This document shows, piece after piece, positions 58,650 to 64,000 of a stretch of DNA of 64,000 bases. Numbering within the stretch: the first letter of the stretch is position 1; each line of letters starts with the position of its first letter. The stretch covers positions 1 to 64,000 of the forward strand of contig NZ_JMTB01000044.1 of assembly GCF_000734965.1 (NCBI RefSeq). Direction: 5' to 3'. This DNA is from Trabulsiella guamensis ATCC 49490 (GTDB lineage: Bacteria; Pseudomonadota; Gammaproteobacteria; Enterobacterales; Enterobacteriaceae). The position numbers and the translations under genes were made by a program. The notes below the pieces were generated by a model that saw nothing but the letters and a program-made list of their open reading frames with translations, was not told the origin of the DNA and made no database searches.

Positions 58650-59696
58650 TTTCCCGTTCACCAGAAATCCGTTGAACTGCGGCGACATCCAGGTGCGGAA
58701 GCTGTCACCCTCTTTGATGATCATATACACTGCCAGCCCCTGCTCGCGCACCACTTCTTTGGCTTTTTCCGGCCCGAGTACCATCAGCCCGGTATCCCAG
58801 CCGTCTGCTTCTAGCGCTGTTGGCGCAATCACTGTGACCGAGACCAGTTTATGATCGATCGGTCGGCCGGTTTGCGGATCGATAACGTGGGAGATGCGTT
58901 TGCCGTCCAGCTCATAATAGTTGCGATAGCTGCCGGAGGTACTGATGCCATGGCCATTGATATCCACGATCGCCTGTACCGCGTTTTCACGATCAGTCGG
59001 TTTCTGGATAGCCACGCGCCACGGTTGGCCTTCGGCGTTCATCCCCCGGCTGACCAGCGCGCCACCCACGGACACCAGATAGCGGGAGATCCCCTCCTGC
59101 TCCATCAGCCGTGCCAGATGATCGGCGGCGTAGCCTTCACCAACGGTGGAGAGATCAACAAACAGATCAGGAATATCTTTTTGCAGAAATTGCTGCCCGG
59201 AAAGATTGATAACCGAAAGATGTTTCAGCCCGCTGCGCGCTTTCGCTGCCGCGATCTCTGCCTCTGTCGGGGTTTTGACCGGCTGTTTGTCGGGGCCAAA
59301 TCCCCACAGATTCACCAGCGGTCCGACAGTAATATCCATTGCGCCACTGGTTTTCGCCCCAATACGCAGCGATTCGGTGACAATGTCCGCCATCGCCTCA
59401 CTGACCGGCCACGGGGTTATGCTTTGCGACTGGTTAAAACGCATCAGCGCGGAATCACTCTTCCAGGTGGAAAGCAGTTGATCATCGGCGTCCAGTTGCG
59501 TCTGCACTTTCTGGCGCAGCGCGCTGGCACGGGTTTCATCGAGATCGATAACGCTCACCCGCCAGAAGGTACCCATGGTTTTCCCTTCCAGCACAGTGGC
59601 GGCGGATTTTGCTGCTTTGGGAGGTGTTGCTGTATCGCAGCCGGCTATCAATACCAACGTCGCCAGGATTGCGGCGCGAAAAATTGTCATGTCCAT
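58644..59696 (-). CDS. apbE: FAD:protein FMN transferase ApbE
   Basis: ApbE attaches FMN through a phosphoester to Ser/Thr of flavoproteins such as NqrB/C and RnfG, in the periplasm. The 350-aa precursor (E. coli 351) is a lipoprotein with lipobox LIAGC (Cys20). It has the ApbE features VLEGKTMGTFWRV, DLSTVGEGYAADHLARLM, STSGSYRNYYE, SHVIDPQTGRP and the metal-binding Asp in ADGWDTGLMVLG. GAGGAT precedes the ATG at 59696. It lies upstream of ada on the same strand. Confidence 0.95.
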   Translation of the reverse strand: MDMTIFRAAILATLVLIAGCDTATPPKAAKSAATVLEGKTMGTFWRVSVIDLDETRASALRQKVQTQLDADDQLLSTWKSDSALMRFNQSQSITPWPVSEAMADIVTESLRIGAKTSGAMDITVGPLVNLWGFGPDKQPVKTPTEAEIAAAKARSGLKHLSVINLSGQQFLQKDIPDLFVDLSTVGEGYAADHLARLMEQEGISRYLVSVGGALVSRGMNAEGQPWRVAIQKPTDRENAVQAIVDINGHGISTSGSYRNYYELDGKRISHVIDPQTGRPIDHKLVSVTVIAPTALEADGWDTGLMVLGPEKAKEVVREQGLAVYMIIKEGDSFRTWMSPQFNGFLVNGKN

Positions 59697-59755
59697 TCGT
59701 TGTTATCCTCTTGCTGAGGGCGCAAGGGTACACCAGTTTTGGAAAAGCCAGACAC

Positions 59756-59780
59756 AAAAAAAGGGGCCAGAGGCCCCTTT
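59756..59780 (-). terminator. Terminator of ompC
   Basis: Read on the minus strand, AAAGGGGCC-TCT-GGCCCC is followed by TTTTTTT. It lies 20 bp after the ompC stop and isolates apbE. Confidence 0.92.
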
Positions 59781-59799
59781 ATGATGGTATTCCGTTCGA

Positions 59800-60891
59800 T
59801 TAGAACTGGTAAACCAGACCTACCGCTACGATGTCATCAGTGCTGATGCCAGCAGCGCGGGTGAAGTCGTTTTCATCCAGCAGGTTGATTTTGTAATCAA
59901 CATAGGTGGACATGTTTTTGTTGAAGTAGTAAGTCGCACCTACGTCAACATATTTCAGCAGATCCTGGTCGCCGTAACCGCTTTCGAGGTCTTTACCTTT
60001 GGACTGCAGGTAAGCCACGGAAGGACGCAGACCGAAGTCGAACTGATACTGTGCAACTACTTCAAAGTTCTGTGCTTTGTTAGCAAAGCCCAGGCTGCCA
60101 GCACGAGTTGCGTTGTAAGTCTGGGTGTACTGCGTTGCCAGGTACAGGTTGTTCGCGTCGTATTTCAGGCCACCAGTATAAGTGGAGGCTTTATCGCCTT
60201 CACCTAAGGTCTGGGTATTCTGCTCATCAGTACGTTTAGAGCTGGAGATAGCAGAACCGATGCTGAAGCCTTCGCCCAGATCATAGGTCAGAGATCCGCC
60301 GAAGCCGTCACCATTCTGTTTGTTCCAGTCACGACCGTTGTTAGTACCGCCTTCACCAGAACCACCATTTTTGCCCTGGTACTGCAGAGCAAAGTTCAGG
60401 CCGTCAACCAGACCGAAGAAGTCGGTGTTACGGTAAGTTGCAACGCCGTTAGCACGCTGCTGCAGGAAGTTGTCAGAACCGTAGGTGTCGCCGCCGAATT
60501 CCGGCAGAACGTCGGTCCAGGAGGTTACGTCGTAAACAACGCCGTAGTTACGACCGTAGTCGAAAGAACCGGCTTCACCAAAACGCAGACCAGCAAACGC
60601 CAGACGGGTCCATGCCTGATCACTTGAAGTTTCAGTGTTGTTCGCCTGAACGTTGTATTCCCACTGGCCGTAACCGGTCAGCTGGTCGTTGATCTGGGTT
60701 TCGCCTTTGAAACCAAAACGCAGGTAGGTCTGGTCACCGTCAGCACCTTTGTCATCAGAGAAATAGTGCAGACCATCAACTTTACCGTACAGATCTAATT
60801 TGTTGCCGTCTTTGTTGTAAATTTCAGCCGCATTTGCTGCGCCCGCTACCAGCAGAGCCGGTACCAGGAGGGACAGTACTTTAACTTTCAT
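59800..60891 (-). CDS. ompC: Outer membrane porin OmpC
   Basis: OmpC is a trimeric general porin. The 363-aa precursor has a 21-residue signal peptide ending [22 protein letters not shown], the constriction-loop sequence [13 protein letters not shown], and a final Phe in VGLVYQF. The surface loops (residues about 175-200, [14 protein letters not shown]) are the variable part. Divergence from micF at the same locus and the OmpR sites upstream fix it as ompC rather than ompF or phoE. AGAGGG lies about 10 bases before the start. Confidence 0.97.
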   Translation of the reverse strand: MKVKVLSLLVPALLVAGAANAAEIYNKDGNKLDLYGKVDGLHYFSDDKGADGDQTYLRFGFKGETQINDQLTGYGQWEYNVQANNTETSSDQAWTRLAFAGLRFGEAGSFDYGRNYGVVYDVTSWTDVLPEFGGDTYGSDNFLQQRANGVATYRNTDFFGLVDGLNFALQYQGKNGGSGEGGTNNGRDWNKQNGDGFGGSLTYDLGEGFSIGSAISSSKRTDEQNTQTLGEGDKASTYTGGLKYDANNLYLATQYTQTYNATRAGSLGFANKAQNFEVVAQYQFDFGLRPSVAYLQSKGKDLESGYGDQDLLKYVDVGATYYFNKNMSTYVDYKINLLDENDFTRAAGISTDDIVAVGLVYQF

Positions 60892-61000
60892 GTTATTAAC
60901 CCTCTGTTATATGCCTTTTTATATGCCACTGCTTACTGATTAACCCTCTAATCAGTCGGCAAGTTCATTTTGCTGCAAAATGCAGAATAATCCAACAAGA

Positions 61001-61060
61001 AAATGATACTAAAACTTTTAAGGTGTTTCAGATCACACACTAGATGTTTCAAAATGTAAA
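61001..61060 (-). promoter_or_regulatory. Three tandem OmpR boxes of the ompC promoter
   Basis: On the minus strand three adjacent 20-bp sites match the E. coli C1-C2-C3 arrangement: C1 TTTACATTTTGAAACATCTA (61060-61041), C2 GTGTGTGATCTGAAACACCT (61040-61021) and C3 TAAAAGTTTTAGTATCATTT (61020-61001). C1 is identical to the E. coli site as I recall it. Phospho-OmpR binding here activates ompC and, on the other side, micF. Confidence 0.85.
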
Positions 61061-61215
61061 TTTCGGGGAACTTTTTATCACACAAAAAGCTAAAGAAATA
61101 AGCACAAATAATCAAAACAAATATAAAATCATCATTAAATCAATATGTTATATGAGTTACGCTCTATAGCACTGAATGCCAAAACAAATTCTCAGATGGG
61201 ATCTAGAATAACCTC
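61061..61215. promoter_or_regulatory. micF promoter region
   Basis: About 155 bp of very AT-rich DNA between the OmpR boxes and the micF RNA. It must contain the micF promoter and, in E. coli, binding sites for MarA/SoxS/Rob, OmpR and H-NS/Lrp. I did not assign individual sites. Confidence 0.5.
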
Positions 61216-61309
61216 GCTATCATCATTAACTTTATTTATTACCGTCATTCAGTTCTGAATGTCTGTTTACCCCAATTTCCACCGAATGCTCTGCATTCGG
61301 TTTTTTTTT
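61216..61309 (+). ncRNA. micF: MicF small RNA
   Basis: MicF pairs with the ompF leader through Hfq and blocks its translation. The 94-base RNA begins GCTATCATCATTAACTTTAT, the conserved ompF-pairing segment. It ends in a stem CCGAATGC / GCATTCGG followed by nine T residues. Position, divergent from ompC and before rcsD, matches E. coli. It lowers OmpF when OmpC rises. Confidence 0.95.
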
Positions 61310-61685
61310 GCCCTTCTTTACACAACTTTAATTGTTTTGTGCTACCGATAAGAAATAGTAACGACTATTAACTAATTCGATCTGCAAATAAAAATTATCA
61401 TTAGGTGCCTAACAAAATTAATTGCTTGTTATTTCGTGCTATTTTTTAATGATCATTATCAAATTCTTGTACAAAAGATGTAAAAATGTACAAATATAGC
61501 TTCTCAATCTCGGTCATCATAAAAGCGCCTGAAAGCGGGTTAAAAATTGCGCTGGATTGGCGTATGAGTCTGGAAATTGGCGTAACAGCCTTTATACTGC
61601 CAGCAGGACATTGCCCGGCGAGAACGCTTTTGCCACAGGCTCTGACAGCTTATGGCACCGTTGCCATAATGGGTTACACACAATA
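61310..61685. other. Intergenic region upstream of rcsD
   Basis: The 376 bp between micF and rcsD contain no supported gene. The rcsDB promoter must be here; TATACT at 61593-61598 with CTGGAA 17 bp upstream is a weak candidate. A 66-codon frame at 61486-61686 overlaps this region and has no conserved features. Confidence 0.5.
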
Positions 61686-64000
61686 ATGAGTCACTCCGAC
61701 ACGATGATCCCGAACAAATTCTCCTTGATACCAGGCAGCATCACGCGTTTCTTTCTCTTAATGATCATCGTTCTGCTGGTGACGATGGGCGTCATGATTC
61801 AGAGCGCGGTCAACGCCTGGCTGAAGGACAGAAGCTACCAGATTGTCGATGTCACCCATGCGCTGCATAAGCGTATCGACACCTGGCGCTACGCCACCTG
61901 GCAGATTTATGACAACATCGCGGCCAGTTCCACCAGCGCATCCGGCGACGGCCTGCAGGAGACGCGCCTCAAGCAGGATGTCTACTATCTGGAAAAACCA
62001 CGTCGTAAAACGGAAGCCCTGATTTTCGGCTCTCATGACAGCGCGACGCTCGACATCACACAAAAGATGTCCAGTTATCTGGATACGCTGTGGGGCGCGG
62101 AAGTCGTGCCATGGTCAATGTATTATCTCAACGGTCAGGACAACAGCCTGATCCTGATCTCCACCCTGCCGCTGAAAGATCTCTCGTCCGGTTTTAAGGA
62201 ATCCACCATCGGTAACATCGTCGATTCCCGCCGTGCCGAGATGCTACAGCAGGCCAATACGCTGGATGAACGCGAAACCTTCTCGTCGTTGCGCCGTCTG
62301 GCATGGCAGAACGGCTATTACTTTACGTTACGCACGACCTTCAACCAGCCCGGCCATCTGGCGACAGTGGTGGCTTTTGATCTGCCGATTAACGATCTCA
62401 TCCCACCAGGCATGATGCTTGACAGTTTCCGTCTGGAGCAGGACCTGACGCAAAATACCGCCGCACGAAATCAGGATAAAGAAGCCGCCGACAGCGTAAG
62501 CATCAACTTTAACAGTTCACGCATTGAGATTTCGTCTTCGGTGAACACCACCGGCATGCGGCTGGTGTGGCAGGTGCCATTCGGCACGTTGTTGCTCGAC
62601 ACGCTGCAGAACATCCTTTTACCGCTGCTGCTTAACATTGGTTTACTGGCGCTGGCACTATTCGGCTTTACCACATTCCGCAACCAGCCCGGTCGTCATC
62701 AGGGTGATGCCACGCCCCCTGTGGCGGCAAGCAGTGAAATGCGGGCGCTAAAAGCAATAAATGAAGAGATTGTCTCACTGCTGCCGTTAGGTTTGCTGGT
62801 ACACGACCAGGAGTCCAACCGGACCATCATCAGCAATAAAATCGCCGACCATCTGCTACCGCACCTGAATCTGCAAAACATCACCAGTATGGCTGATCAG
62901 CATCAGGGGGTGATTCAGGCGACGATTAACAACGAGCTCTATGAGATCCGCCAGTTCCGCAGCCAGGTTGCGCCGCGCACGCAGATATTCATTATTCGCG
63001 ATCAGGACCGTGAAGTGCTGGTGAATAAAAAACTCAAGCAGGCGCAGCGCCTGTACGAGAAAAACCAGCAGGGTCGCGCCACCTTTATGCAGAACATTGG
63101 CGAGGCGCTGAAAGAGCCTGTGCGTTCGCTCGCCACGGAAGCGGCGGCAATCGGCGGCGATGAGGCGCTGAAACTGGCAAACCACGCTGACATGCTGGTT
63201 CGCCTGGTCGATGAAATCCAGCTCGCCAACCTGCTGGAAAACGACAGCTGGAAAGGCAACGCGACGCTGTTCACTATTCAGGATCTGATTGATGAAGTGG
63301 TGCCAGACGTCCTGCCGGTGATCAAACGCAAAGGCTTGCAGCTATTGATTAACAACTCTCTGCCTGCTAATGAACAGCGTCATGGTGATCGCGATGCGTT
63401 GCGCCGGATCCTGCTGCTGTTAATTCAGTATGCCGTGACCACGACACAGATCGGCAAGATTACGCTTGAAGTGAGCACTGACGAATCAGCAGAAGACCGG
63501 CTGACTTTCCGCATCCTCGATACGGGTGACGGGGTCAGCAATAGCGAAATTGATAATCTGCACTTCCCATTCCTGAACGATACGCAGTCAGACCGTTACG
63601 GAAAAGCGAACGCACTCACCTTCTGGTTATGCGATCAGCTGGCGCGCAAGCTGGGCGGGCATTTGAACATAAAATCCAGAGAAACTCTCGGTACCCGTTA
63701 TTCGGTCCATGTTAAAATGGCGCCACGCGCTCAGGTTATGGAATCAGAAGAGCGCCTGCTGGATGACGTGGTGGTGATGACTGATATCACTTCCAGTGAG
63801 ATCCGGACGATTGTCGTACGACAGCTCGAAAATTGGGGGGCGACCTGCATTTCGCCTGACGAGCGACTCGTAAGTCAAGATTATGATCTCTTTTTAACTG
63901 ATAATCCGTCTAATCTTACTGCCTCAGGCTTGCTTTTAAGCGATGATGAGGCTGGCATTCGCAAAATCGGCCCTGGCCAGTTGCGTGTAAACTTCAATAT
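61686..64000 (+). CDS. rcsD: Phosphotransfer intermediate RcsD, 5' part
   Basis: RcsD passes phosphate from RcsC to RcsB in the envelope-stress phosphorelay and contacts the sensor IgaA. About 771 of the usual ~890 codons are in the window and are open throughout. TM1 lies near residues 20-40 (FFLLMIIVLLVTMGVMIQSAV), a periplasmic domain follows, TM2 lies near 305-328, then come a PAS-like region and a degenerate kinase domain without a phospho-His. The C-terminal Hpt domain with the active His lies beyond the right edge. ATG at 61686 is chosen because the sequence SLIPGSITRFFLL soon follows, as in E. coli. Confidence 0.95.
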   Translation, partial: MSHSDTMIPNKFSLIPGSITRFFLLMIIVLLVTMGVMIQSAVNAWLKDRSYQIVDVTHALHKRIDTWRYATWQIYDNIAASSTSASGDGLQETRLKQDVYYLEKPRRKTEALIFGSHDSATLDITQKMSSYLDTLWGAEVVPWSMYYLNGQDNSLILISTLPLKDLSSGFKESTIGNIVDSRRAEMLQQANTLDERETFSSLRRLAWQNGYYFTLRTTFNQPGHLATVVAFDLPINDLIPPGMMLDSFRLEQDLTQNTAARNQDKEAADSVSINFNSSRIEISSSVNTTGMRLVWQVPFGTLLLDTLQNILLPLLLNIGLLALALFGFTTFRNQPGRHQGDATPPVAASSEMRALKAINEEIVSLLPLGLLVHDQESNRTIISNKIADHLLPHLNLQNITSMADQHQGVIQATINNELYEIRQFRSQVAPRTQIFIIRDQDREVLVNKKLKQAQRLYEKNQQGRATFMQNIGEALKEPVRSLATEAAAIGGDEALKLANHADMLVRLVDEIQLANLLENDSWKGNATLFTIQDLIDEVVPDVLPVIKRKGLQLLINNSLPANEQRHGDRDALRRILLLLIQYAVTTTQIGKITLEVSTDESAEDRLTFRILDTGDGVSNSEIDNLHFPFLNDTQSDRYGKANALTFWLCDQLARKLGGHLNIKSRETLGTRYSVHVKMAPRAQVMESEERLLDDVVVMTDITSSEIRTIVVRQLENWGATCISPDERLVSQDYDLFLTDNPSNLTASGLLLSDDEAGIRKIGPGQLRVNFN

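Noticed and set aside
61486..61686. 66-codon + strand frame before rcsD
   Set aside because: It lacks a ribosome-binding site and conserved residues, and its stop overlaps the rcsD start. It is better explained as rcsD promoter and leader.
1..64000. CRISPR arrays, insertion sequences, plasmid origins
   Set aside because: I saw no regularly spaced repeats, no transposase reading frames and no iteron clusters on either strand.

Overview
The window is about 64 kb of chromosome from a member of the Enterobacteriaceae. Genus is not resolved; Enterobacter, Citrobacter and related genera all fit. The evidence is gene-by-gene collinearity with the Escherichia coli cirA-to-rcsD segment, proteins of near-identical length, and conserved local regulatory sites (Fur, Cra, CusR, UxuR-like, LexA, Ada and OmpR boxes, plus micF RNA). 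There are no rRNA genes, insertion sequences, CRISPR arrays or clear prophage bodies. One tRNA gene (proL) is present. I see no frameshifted genes; yeiG and rcsD are cut only by the window edges.

Layout. 1-6.9 kb: end of yeiG, then cirA (catecholate siderophore receptor), lysP (lysine permease), yeiE-yeiH (LysR regulator and divergent membrane protein) and nfo (endonuclease IV). 6.9-12.3 kb: the fructose PTS operon fruBKA with two Cra operators, and setB. 12.3-24.1 kb: an accessory block not at this place in E. coli K-12. It holds a MipA/OmpV outer-membrane protein co-transcribed with a two-component system, the complete copper/silver efflux system cusCFBA with divergent cusRS, and a secreted Met/His-rich DUF305 protein. 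24.1-29.9 kb: yeiW, efpL (yeiP), uxuA diverging from yeiQ, yeiR and lpxT. 30-38.5 kb: mepS, pdeN (rtn), the yejABEF peptide importer and yejG. 38.8-48.3 kb: bcr, rsuA, radD, an inserted SDR oxidoreductase/HTH regulator pair, rplY, yejK, yejL, yejM and proL. 48.3-52.2 kb: a LexA-boxed DinI/MsgA-like gene and a type II asparaginase, where E. coli K-12 has narP-ccm-nap; then eco and mqo. 52.4-64 kb: a SulP transporter lacking STAS and mgtE, both inserted between mqo and yojI; then yojI, alkB-ada, apbE, ompC, micF and the first 771 codons of rcsD.

How the parts connect. Envelope homeostasis recurs: CusCFBA and the DUF305 protein deal with periplasmic copper/silver; MepS, YejM, LpxT, OmpC, micF, RcsD and the MipA-like protein shape the cell wall, LPS and outer membrane. 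The second theme is carbon and acid-sugar use (fruBKA, uxuA-yeiQ, mqo, ansB). The third is DNA repair and damage response (nfo, radD, ada-alkB, DinI-like). I found no convincing wholly new system. The best leads are the mipA-two-component operon with a hairpin over its ribosome-binding site beside cus, the uxuA/yeiQ pairing with shared candidate operators, the inverted-repeat operator of the SDR/HTH pair, and the STAS-less SulP gene overlapping mgtE.
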